In this document: positions 34,301-43,074 of the stretch, piece by piece
Layout: every line of letters begins with the position of its first letter
How positions within the stretch are numbered: the stretch's first letter is position 1
NCBI GenBank assembly: GCA_030789695.1
Contig: CM061132.1
Coordinates: forward strand, 34,434,418-34,498,417
DNA: 64,000 nt
Direction of reading: 5' to 3'
Source of the DNA: Scilla litardierei
Taxonomy: Eukaryota; Streptophyta; Magnoliopsida; Asparagales; Asparagaceae
Translations under genes and position numbers: made by a program
The notes under the pieces: model-generated
Database searches by the model: none
What the model was told of the DNA's origin: nothing
Seen by the model: only the letters and a program-made list of their open reading frames with translations

Positions 34301-37300
34301 TTTATACCTTTGCAAAAGAATAGTACTTGGCTTTCAGCTTTTTATACAGTAACTTAATCTATATCAGTTCCTATATCGTAACATGTCTAAGTTATAAGAC
34401 AGTAATGGGTTTCATATGTTATATGTAAAAAATTTCTCATATGGCGACTGAAAAGTCTGCTCCACATTTTTTTCAACGATCAAAATTCTTCATTTTGATC
34501 TTCATATATATTGTAGATCCCAAATACACCAAAAATCAAGTTAATCCCATGCTCATTTCTTGTTGATAAGGGGGTGAAAAAGTTCTATTATTCTAAAACC
34601 ATCAAATTTCAAGTGACAGATGCATGTACAAACATTGAAACCACAAGAATTGTTGCATATTTGTGCTTTAGGTACTGATGCAGGACGAAAGAGAAATGGG
34701 ATTGTGGTGGAAAATTTGAGGGAAAATTTAAGGATTTGATAATGTTCGGACCACACATGACGACCTTCGATTCACACGCCTCTCACGTGAGGATTTTTTT
34801 TGAACTTTATGCCCATGTACCATTCTCGCGTTCTCAATGCAAAAGATATGAAAAACACAGCTAGAGTTCACACCAAATAATACCCAATTTATATTCAATA
34901 AAAAACAATTTCAAAGTCTTTAAATGTGCTTACAAGACTCAAAATCCTACTTGTGAGATTAAAACTATTAAAATAAGAAAATAACTAAATAAGACTCAAG
35001 TTTCCATTAAAATTCAAATAAAAATAAATCAAGAACTAATGATTTAAAAACTAATCTGAAAAGCACATTCTGATGTAGACAAGATCCTCGTCAATTTTCC
35101 TAACTTTTGAGAACTTTAGCACATGATGAATGGTGAACCAAATAGCACAACACACAGAATTACACAATCCGCTTCATGTCGGTATATGTGAAGGATGAGT
35201 ATGAATTTTGAGGGTGAGTGTCTGTTATCAAGTTTTTTTTGAAATATTCGAGTCATCTGCATATTGATCAATACTCAGGAAAGCTCGTCGAGAACATATA
35301 TGATATATGATGTATGTAACGACTCTTCATGGGTTCAAGAATGATACTCTTTGCGTAAGCTTTACTCAACGTGTTATCCATAACTGTTTATCTTGTAAAT
35401 TTTTATTTAATTCCGCAACAAACTCATGGGCATCATAGTTAATTGCAAGAATTTTATAAGGGATACAAAGCACTTGGATGATATGCAAGATGCTCAGGGC
35501 ATGCTTTAGGGATTTGATCATGACATAACTTTAAATTACTCGGAATCACAGAATGAAGTTTTAAGTTAGTAGTTTACTACAGATTAACCCATTCTTCTGA
35601 TTCCTAACTATGCTTTTTGGATCGATTAAGGATCAACATAATTCTCTTCCCTCCAAATATAAACGTGCATGTATTAGCTCTGCCAAAACGTTCAACATCT
35701 TAGTCATACATCCAATGCATATCTAGCAAAATATGTATGACATCCATAGGTACGGTATTACACCAGATACGATCCTGATAGCTCATAAACTGAATAAATA
35801 CTAAACAATACTGGGTAACAATATGTGAGTTATGATCAATCCATGTAACGTTGTAAGGTTGTTGGTGAAGTTCAGCTTTAATATATTTTCTTCATAGCTA
35901 GGTTCCTAAATTTGTACAACTACCTTCATCGATCATCATTTCAAAAGATTTATATCCAGTTTTAACTTAGACAAAGAAAATATTTGTTCTTCGTCAATTT
36001 TTCTCACTCTTAGGTATATTAGTTAGGGATTTAATTTATAAAGTTTTGATCCAGACGATCATGGTTAAAAATTTCATGCAAAAAGCTTGCAAAACAGTTA
36101 AAAATTTACCAAAATACGTTTACTATTGTAACAGAACTAAAAAATCGTAGAAAAGTAGCGAAACCTTACTATAGCGTTGGTGGTTCAGTTTTGGTCAATG
36201 ACTACTTTGAGCCACCGACTTGGTTAATGAATTCACGGCTCAAGTTGGCTCAGGGTCGGTTTTGGTCATCTTCGCAGCTTGAGTTGACTCGACTATAAGC
36301 CAGCTTGGCGACTCGGCTCGGGGTTGGATTAGGCTCGATCAAGTCTACATTATAGTAATTCGGCTTGATTTTAGTCGACGATGATTCCGACAAGCTTTGT
36401 TGTTGTTCTTCATTGGAGTTGATCATCTTAGATTCAATGACCTACGATGAGGCTTTTGGGGAGGTTGATCGATGACGAGGGTTGTGGTGTCGATGGTGGA
36501 ATGGAGGGATAGAGAAATTCTAAGACGGTGGTGAAAACGGTGGTAGTGACTTTGGGCAAAGGCGGCGACGATGTCAGTGATTGATGCGGTTAAGATGAGG
36601 GTGGATGAAGGCTGCATCAGCAATGGTCGAGGGCTGCAGCGTGGATGATGGAAGGCGGATGACATCCTTCTCGGACGAAGGTGTTGGGGTGATTGGAGAT
36701 GACAACAACGATGAAGATATTTGAGGTATCTGTTGTCGGTGATAATGACATGATATGGATGGTGGTGATGAGGTTGGACGATGGCGGAAATAGAGGCGAC
36801 ATGGTCTGGGTTAGGGTTTGAGGAATGTTGTTTGAGGAGGAAGATGGAAGACGATGGAAGACGAAACGCAAATTTTTTAAAACTTTTTTTGACCTTTTCC
36901 TCTTTTTAAATCATTCTCTCTTTTTTATTTTTCTCCTTTTTATTTTTTTTTTGAAAATTGAACCTACCTAAAAAGAAAAAAAAGAGGACAAAGAAGCAGC
37001 CAATAAGAAATAGAAAAAATTCAGGATATAGCTCCGATATCAAATTTGACTCACGATGGAAGAGAAAGGGGATTGTGGTGGGAAATTTGGGGGGGAAATG
37101 AGTGATTTGATAATATTTGGGTTTCACAACTGGAGACCCAACGATCACAGACTCATGCCTCTCACGTGAGGATTTTTTGAAACTCGCCCCATACAACTAA
37201 GCTAGCTCTCGCACTCTCCATGGACAAGTTTGGTTACTGCAAATAGTGTTTACACTGAATTTTAATCAAATTTCTATTCAATGAAAAATAAAACAATTTT

Positions 37301-38699
37301 ATGATCTTTAAATAGACTTACAAGACTCACAATCCTCTTACCACAACCGATGTGAAACAAAAGAACAACTAAAATAAGAAAATAATAAAAAAGACTTAGG
37401 TTTCTACTAAATTAAATTTAAATGAAAATAACTTAAAAGCTAATTACTCAAAAACTAATTTCAAAAGTTCATTCTGGTAGATTAGATACTCATCATGTAC
37501 TTGCATATTAAGGTGAACGGCACTGATCATCGGAAATGGATGTGAAATGTGGACACTTTTTCCACCATATGATAAAATTTACTGATACGATAGATGATAC
37601 CCGTTTTTCTAAATTTGCAAATAGTTTTAATACAAGTCAATTTCTTGATGTCCTTTTTCCACTAATTATAACCCATGAAAAATAGATGCATGTAAAATGG
37701 ACATATCAAACATGAACTGTGAACTGAGAAGTGTCTGAGAAAGGTTCATTTGTTAAAAAAAATGCCCAACAAATGTTCTAATTAAAATCGGCATTAATTG
37801 AAGACAAATTTGAGAAGTGTTCCACTTGTGACCAAGGGGTGTCTGGAAAGTGTAGACGTTTGACACGGGCTCGTCTTCATAATGGAAGTGTCTGTGTCAC
37901 ATTGAGTAGAGCCCAAAAGCTTTTCACTTGTTTGGTACGTCAGCTGTCAGATGGTTCATTTTTACCCCTAGGTACATTATTTAATGGATGGATTGGTGAA
38001 CGGATTTGCTAGCTTAGGGCACTATAGTTTATTAGTAGAAATCATTAGTATATTAGTTACTGAAAGGCCATTTCTTGATTTTATCGTATGAAATGTTTGG
38101 TCGCCAGAAACTAGCAGCAGATGCATTCTCTTTTTATTTGTCGCGTTTCAGCTTACTTTGCACCGGGAATTGAACATACTTTCACGTTCCTTTTCCGCTC
38201 ATATGGTAATGATCCACATTTGTTTCGGCATGCATGAACATGCATGAAACAGCTATATGAAATAATATATTATTTGGGATGTCCACCTAGGATTGTCCTA
38301 GGTGGCACCTTTGTCCCAGTCACAAGCTGACTGGGCCAAACTCACCCAACCCTCCCCCCCATGCCACTTATTTACATGTTTGCCGTTCCCCCCCCCAAAA
38401 AAAACCAAAAAAACACTCCTCAAGCCACTTATTTACGTGTTTGCCTTTTGCACCTTTTACCCCCGGTGATACTGGCACACCCACCCACACTTCTCGCTCC
38501 TTTACGGTTGCGTGCATGCACCGCATCATGTTCGTGGGGTTTTTTGTCCGTGCCGTACACTTTGTGCACGGATTATTTCTAGTGCTATACTAATAGTGAG
38601 TTTTCATGACATTTAACAGGTGTGACGTATAAACCCGAGCAACCTTTGAAAATTCACGCTACTTCCAGTATGTCAACAGGGATCGCGTCGGCAATTTGA
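21680..38699 (+). CDS. TRIPP-like plant-specific TRAPPII-associated protein (10 coding exons, 857 aa)
   Basis: Exons: 21680-21968, 25407-25484, 25572-26158, 27723-28340, 28476-28630, 32910-33100, 33176-33309, 33413-33750, 33846-33949, 38620-38699. Every junction is GT-AG and phases match, giving 2574 nt with no stop. The start ATG opens MNFLLRS, the conserved family N terminus. Other family landmarks are LEGLIAEDPFPQ, LRSLDRSFVFPGEQIH, ESLLRMEDHKNQTE, LLSFRGVPLEPERF, RGEEHSFILKPA and, at the end, PLKIHATSSMSTGI. There is no signal peptide or membrane span; Ser/Pro-rich linkers separate beta-rich segments. I recall the Arabidopsis homologue (about 840 aa, I think At3g17900) as TRIPP, a TRAPPII subunit acting in Golgi/endosome vesicle tethering; that name is from memory. 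The gene appears functional despite transposon-filled introns. Confidence 0.88.
23082..23969. mobile_element. non-autonomous hAT element (888 bp)
   Basis: Termini are CAGTGGCGG and, inverted, CAGGGTCGG, flanked by a perfect 8-bp target duplication CATATATG (23074-23081 and 23970-23977). CAGTGGCGG-like ends and 8-bp duplications are diagnostic of hAT. No transposase frame is present. It lies in intron 1. Confidence 0.85.
24722..24847 (+). pseudogene. RNase H C-terminus of a Ty1/copia element
   Basis: The frame reads SICIAQNRVFHERTKHIK followed by TDYHFVRAHVL, the standard copia RNase H end in which FHERTKHI is invariant. It stops soon after. Only this tail, the polypurine tract and the LTR remain. 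Confidence 0.8.
24939..25134 (+). repeat. 3' LTR of the copia remnant
   Basis: It follows the polypurine tract cttgagggggcag at 24926-24938 and begins TGTTAAGC, the arrangement usual for plant copia. The end, near tcaatgatgca, is approximate. The 5' half of the element was not found in the window. Confidence 0.55.
26159..27722 (+). other. intron 3 of the host gene
   Basis: A 1.56-kb phase-0 intron. I see no element with definable ends in it. Confidence 0.85.
28758..29164 (+). repeat. possible LTR fragment (TGATACG...ACACATCA)
   Basis: About 407 bp begin TGAT and end ATCA, with a polyadenylation-like tcaataaaaat near 29070 and an end (gtgctcctatacacatca) followed by gtttgc, reminiscent of gypsy LTR ends. 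The flanking 5-mers do not match, so a complete insertion is not shown. Confidence 0.3.
30650..30714. repeat. (AT)n microsatellite
   Basis: About 32 uninterrupted AT dinucleotides in intron 5. Confidence 0.98.
31276..31367. repeat. (TG)n-(TA)n compound microsatellite
   Basis: TG repeats to about 31335, then TA/TGTA repeats running directly into the first foldback element. Confidence 0.97.
31371..31755. mobile_element. foldback (long inverted-repeat) MITE 1
   Basis: The left arm gagggatcaaatgac and following ~170 bp recur inverted in the right arm (…gtcatttgatccctc). The arms are only slightly diverged and meet near 31550-31570. It sits in TA-rich repeat on both sides. No protein is encoded. 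Confidence 0.85.
31800..32214. mobile_element. foldback MITE 2 (near-perfect palindrome)
   Basis: Two arms of about 206 bp face each other around a 3-base centre (gtccag-att-ctggac, centre 32007). It is bounded by TA/TGTA repeat. The inner part (gcgcaacgtttttgaaatcg) is shared with MITE 3. Confidence 0.9.
32249..32664. mobile_element. foldback MITE 3 (near-perfect palindrome, same family as MITE 2)
   Basis: Arms of about 205 bp around centre 32456. The arm core is nearly identical to MITE 2, while the outer parts have diverged in sequence (gtgcgcagg versus acctcggg). Again embedded between TA/TGTA repeats. Confidence 0.9.
34676..35093 (-). repeat. 3' LTR of element C
   Basis: 418 bp; partner of 37047-37495. 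Confidence 0.7.
37047..37495 (-). repeat. 5' LTR of element C
   Basis: 449 bp; the decayed PBS lies at about 37030-37043 on the minus strand. Confidence 0.7.
38263..38582 (+). mobile_element. short non-autonomous Helitron (~320 bp) in the last intron
   Basis: The 3' end has a CCGTGC...GCACGG hairpin (38548-38571) and CTAG at 38579-38582 before T. Near the 5' end are two hairpins: CCACCTAGGA/TCCTAGGTGG (38283-38305) and CCCAGTC/GACTGGG (38315-38335). The exact 5' base is uncertain because the usual TC is not obvious (taatatattatttggg). The interior shares the C-rich cacccaccc/cttctcgctcctttacg text of the family. Confidence 0.6.
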
Positions 38700-38918
38700 C
38701 TTACCATTCATTAATCTTCAGTCAACCATCATGGTGGACAGACAACGAATATTGCTCAATAGGTTACGTCCAGCTATGTATTGATGGATGGTTGTATCCG
38801 TGGAACTGGAGCTCCTCCCATTGCCATTGCTTTCTCGAATCAGTGACCACTGAACAAATGTTCCCCAAAGATTTGTGTTTGATTTACTAGTAACTAGCTA
38901 CTTCATTGAAGATATCAG

Positions 38919-38924
38919 AATAAA
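38919..38924 (+). terminator. candidate polyadenylation signal AATAAA of the host gene
   Basis: First AATAAA after the stop, 220 bases downstream. Another occurs near 39317, so the 3' end may vary. Confidence 0.4.
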
Positions 38925-39741
38925 TGAACAGTTCACGTATAGATTGCCGAAGATTTGTGCTTTTGGATCAGATGGATGGTGGAAGGACCATGCTTAGTGT
39001 ATGAGCTTTGTTTTAGATATGTCCATTGGGTGGCGTGTCCTGTTCCCGCTTGTTTCGCCCAGGCATGTGGTTCCCATGATGTAGGCTGATTTTTGCTCTC
39101 GTAGGGGTTATTGCAGAGCCTGTAGTGGAATTGAATCATGTATCGTTTTGATTTTGTGTAACTGATTAAAATTTGTGTCGTGTGTTCAGAGAACGTCGTA
39201 CTCGTCACACGAGCATATAAAAAATGCGCCTGCATCATTCTTAAGTTTGAATTTCCTGAGCTGCACAAATATGTGCTCTTTCTTTCTGTCATGTTCTATG
39301 ATGATTGTATAAAAAATAAATTTTGTCACTCTGCACATGTTATAATCAATCCCTTGTTACATTCTTTATTGCACTGCATTGATTCATTTTTTTCTTTCAT
39401 TGTTGCTCTGTAACTAACATCGAGCGTTTTGTCCCGTCCATTCGCGGCATTCTAGGTCCGAATTGGCCAAGTTTCACCGATCTCGCCAGCTCCTTTGGCT
39501 ACACGAGCTGTTATGCCTATCTTGCAACCATGGTTCCTAGCTGGATGCACACACTCATGGCAATGGCTCAACAATGGCAGGCCATATATGATGTAACACT
39601 CTTAAAATTCTGCAGCGTCAGAACATGGGATTTATCCCTCAGCATCAGCATAGTGTAACTAAGAACCGGCCAGCGAACCCCTTCGCCTTACAATTGGCCA
39701 GCGAACCCTCAATTTCTTCCACCATGACAATAACTTCATCA
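38925..39741. other. intergenic stretch, nothing recognised
   Basis: Short frames occur but none has a recognisable motif; part may be the distal 3'UTR of the host gene. Confidence 0.4.
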
Positions 39742-40328
39742 TCTATTATACAAATGAGTGATGATTTTGAATTTTGTCCTACTAGGACAAATGAGGTTCT
39801 CATGTGGCACCCATTTGTCCTACTTGGACAACATGTTTGAAAGAGTGGGAGGGCCCAATGGGGTTTGGATGTTGAGTTGGGTGTTTTGGTGGAACCCCTA
39901 AACAAAAGCCCATCACATTCCCCTTATTTGTAAGATTGCAATTGCTTTTTCTTAAAACCTCTAGACTCCTCATCTTTTCCCTATTTACGGGGTTGCCGTC
40001 ATTTTCCCACTTTGCACACTGTGTTTTTTTGCACTTTAGTCCATACTTTTCCTCATTTTACCGATGACGCTCCTTACACACACACACACACTTTTTTTCC
40101 GCTTTGGCCTCTGCTTCTCCCCGGTTTTTTCGGTCCCCGTGCACCATGTGCACGGGTTTTATCCTGGTCCTTGCATTTGTGTCTGGGCGACGACTGCCTC
40201 CCTGCCCTCGAGACTTAGCACATGCTTTTCCTCACGCATGGTTTTTTTTGCTTTGACCCATGCTTCTCTCCGTATTTGCGCCCTGGTGACGACTGCCTCC
40301 GTGCCCTCCAGGCACGGGCAATTTCTAG
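39742..40328 (+). mobile_element. non-autonomous Helitron (587 bp), first of a head-to-tail series
   Basis: Starts TCTATTATACAAATGAG after A (39741) and ends CTAG (40325-40328), preceded by hairpin CCGTGCC/GGCACGG. Near the 5' end is the inverted repeat TTGTCCTA/TAGGACAA. About 160 bp before its end lies an older-looking terminator (CCCGTGCAC...GTGCACGGG then CTGGT), so its 3' region seems duplicated. No Rep/helicase. Confidence 0.7.
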
Positions 40329-40837
40329 TCTATTAGACAAATGAGGGCTTTGATGTGATGTTTTTCCTACTATGACAAACCCAGTAGGACATACAAGTCA
40401 CCTAGATTTTGCCATCTTGGCAAGGTGGGGCCCCTTTGGGTGTAGGTGGGATTTTCGGCTTGCTTTGGGGTGTGGCTTTGGGGAGTTGGGTTAAATGCCT
40501 ACTAATTTCCCTTATTTGTAAGCTTGCCATTTCTTCTTCATCAAACCCAACTGACCATCCATTTTCACATATTTATGGGTTTGCCATCGGTCTTTTTTTG
40601 CTTTGACCCCTGCAATTTTTGTACTTTAACACCCCTTTTCTCCCTTTTACCCCTGGACGATACACACACACCCACCCACACTTCTCAATCTTTTTTAGTT
40701 TCGTGCGGGTCCTGTCTCCTCCCCACGATGTACACACACACATCCACTCTTCTCGCTCTTTTGTCGTTTGCTCGTGTGCACGACATCCTTTGTGTGCGTT
40801 TTTTTTGCTCCATGCACTGTGCACGGGTTATTTCTAG
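40329..40837 (+). mobile_element. non-autonomous Helitron (509 bp), second in the series
   Basis: Begins TCTATTAGACAAATGAG directly after the CTAG of the preceding copy and ends CTAG at 40834-40837 after the hairpin region tgcactgtgcacggg. The 5' region carries TCCTACT...AGTAGGA. Confidence 0.7.
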
Positions 40838-41050
40838 TTTAATATACATTTGAGGGATGATGATGGGACATTTGTCTCACTAGGACAAAAAGTGGATAGA
40901 TTGGTGGCCATGGTTTGGCCACCTCATCATGGTGGGGCCCACTTGGGGGTGGGTGGGGGTTTGGGTTTGATGTTGGGTATTTTTGTGGAATCCCTGACGA
41001 AAAGGCCCCCTCCTTCCTATTCTTTACATTCTTGCCATTGCCCTTTCATG
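40838..41050 (+). mobile_element. truncated Helitron 5' part, third in the series
   Basis: Follows the previous CTAG and reads taatatacatttgagggatgatg, then the family's ggtggggccc/gggtgtgg-like text and ttgccattgccc. No 3' hairpin or CTRR is found before Sirevirus B, so it is truncated at about 41050. Confidence 0.5.
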
Positions 41051-41309
41051 CAACCAAATGACATCACCAAAACCCATGTCTTTCCCCCTACTATATTGGA
41101 AAATCTACCTTCAGGGCATTCTCGGGAATCTCAAGCGGTAGGACACCATCTCTATCCGGGTCGATGACCTGCTTCTTGGTGGTCGCACCTCATTGGCCAT
41201 CGCCATCGCCATTACCATGATATTTACTTGGCATTCTTTGGAGTCTCTAAGAAAAATCAAGACCCATCATCGTTATTACACTCATAATATTTATTTTCTC
41301 ACGCATCAC

Positions 41310-43047
41310 TGTTGAGTATTGGACTCCCCGGATTTGGTTTTGGATGATGAACAAACATAAATATATTGTGAACTAACTCTTTGTGAGCGCAGTTATGGAG
41401 ATCGTCGCCAAACTTCTATGAACATCCAAAGCGACGTCTCGAGACTTCTCAAAGCGCGTGATCGTATGCCTAAAGCTTCGTTGAAGCTCAAGGACCATTA
41501 TTGAAGTCATGAAGATTCGATTGAAGCTTTTGAAGACGGTTCGTCAAGTTTATTTATTGTCTTCTAGCTTCTTTTCGTAGAATGTTAAGCCTTGAGTAGG
41601 TCTTACGTTTTAATCTTCATAACGCTCATATCTTAGAGCTAGGATCTTAGTAGAAGTCCATACGAACTTTCCCGAAGCTTCGCGCTTCGATTCACGACTT
41701 CTTGTGCATGTTAGTTGGTTCAAGAAGAAGAACCAACCGACTAGATGGTGATCTAGTCGGTCAGCAAAGCTTCTTGAACCGACTAGTTTGCCTTCTCAAT
41801 TTCTAGCTCAGTTACTGTTTACAATTATTCGGTCAAAATAGGTTCACCGACCGACTAGTTGTGAAACTAGTCGGTTAAGAATCCTTCTTAGACCGACTAG
41901 TTGAACTTCCATTTTTGAGCCTGAGCTACTGTTTATCGTTAGTCAGTCTATGTACATTTGTCGACCGACTAGTTGATGAACTAGTCGGTCAACATTTGTT
42001 CTTGGACCGACTAATTCAACTTCTATTCAGACTAGTTTGTTTCTTCTGTTAGTCGGTCAAAGAACACTCACCGACCGACTAGTTGTGAAACTAGTCGGTT
42101 GGCAAGTCTTCTTGGACCGACTAGTTCTTTAAGTCTGAACTTCATCTATTCACTGTTCACCTCTTAGTCGGTTCATGTTGAATCACCGACCGACTAGTTG
42201 ATGAACTAGTCGGTCAGTGATCCTTCTTTGACCGACTAGTTTGCTTCAGAATAGAGCCGTTGGAGCATTAAGTGCCACGATTTTTGCTCTCTCTTTCCTC
42301 TATCCTATATATACTTGGAGTGCTGCATTCATTGCATTCAAGGCTGATATTAAGAGAAGTTTAGAGATCAAAAGAGAAGCATTCAATCTCATTCAAAGCT
42401 CATCCATTTCTCATCTTGAATCTCTCCCTCACTCTTATTTCAAAAGAGAGATTCATTGATTGTGAGCCTTCCAAGCCAAGAGCTTGATCCAAGGTCACCA
42501 ACATCCACCTAGGACTCCATTGCTGGTCAATATCTTAGAGCTAGGGTTTGGTGCCTTCATCTTCCCCAAAATCCTCATTTGCCCTAATTCGTAAGTATAC
42601 TCAAGGCATAAGATTTTGTTGGTAAGCAATTTCGTATTTCATTTACTTTCATGTTGTAAGTGTTTTACTCTCGGTTTTGAGAGTTTGTTTGTGATCCCGG
42701 TTTGTGGGAGTCACATTTCGATTTGTGTAGGATTTGATCTTGTAGAGGTTTCTACACGAATTTCATAGTGCAAATCTTGAGTTAGGGATTCTAACTCAAG
42801 TATCCGGAGGGGATCCGGGTGGTTGGGACGTAGGATCACCGGGAACAAGTCGGGGAGACTTGGGTGGATCCGAACATGTTAAATTGCTTGTTTGCGATTG
42901 CTAATTCTTTGTTGTCATTATTTACATTTCCGTATTTCCGCATTGTTGGTTGAATTTGCAAGATAATTAGGAATTATCTTCTTAATTATTTTAAAGTACT
43001 ATTCACCCCCCTCTAGTACTTGTGCAGTAGCTTAGTAGGGCATTACA
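41310..43047 (+). repeat. 5' LTR of Sirevirus B
   Basis: TATA box TATATATA at 42306-42313. Upstream, five palindromes at 41736-41761, 41849-41876, 41963-41990, 42073-42100 and 42188-42215 have centres 110-116 bp apart. Confidence 0.93.
41736..42240 (+). promoter_or_regulatory. palindrome array in U3 of Sirevirus B
   Basis: Each ~114-bp unit holds one complete palindrome GACCGACTAG(8)CTAGTCGGTC and extra half-sites (ttagtcggtc, gaccgacta). The array ends about 65-90 bp before the TATA box. Sirevirus LTRs of other plants carry palindromic clusters in the same position; the motif here differs from the CACCGGAC type I recall. Confidence 0.7.
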
Positions 43048-43049
43048 TT

Positions 43050-43062
43050 TGGTATCAGAGCC
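43050..43062 (+). other. primer-binding site of Sirevirus B
   Basis: TGGTATCAGAGCC two bases after the LTR end, identical to the site in A. Confidence 0.85.
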
Positions 43063-43074
43063 AAGTCTATAGCT

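Larger units (their letters stand above)
34676..37495 (-). mobile_element. degraded non-autonomous LTR retrotransposon (element C)
   Basis: Two direct repeats, 34676-35093 and 37047-37495, start TGA(C/T) and end (C/A)TCA or GTCA. Shared blocks include cctctcacgtgaggatttttt and tattaaaataagaaaataa-like sequence. Next to the right copy, minus strand, is TTGATATCGGAGCT, a decayed TGGTATCAGAGCT primer site, so the element reads leftward. Flanks are ggtac and tgtac, a 4-of-5 match to a target duplication. The 1.95-kb interior has no gag or pol motif. LTRs are strongly diverged, so the insertion is old. Confidence 0.7.
33950..38619 (+). other. intron 9 of the host gene
   Basis: The 4.67-kb last intron (phase 1). 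It holds the non-autonomous LTR element at 34676-37495 and a Helitron at about 38263-38582. A branch-site-like TACTAAT sits at about 38588-38594, between the Helitron end and the acceptor. 34076-34675 and 37496-38262 show no definable element. Confidence 0.85.

Noticed and set aside
36423..36871. Two overlapping minus frames inside element C
   Set aside because: Ser/His/Pro-biased translation of gatgg/ggtgg repeats with no gag or pol similarity.
41736..42215. CRISPR-like repeats in the Sirevirus LTR
   Set aside because: The intervals are themselves related repeats within an LTR; this is a promoter-region palindrome array.
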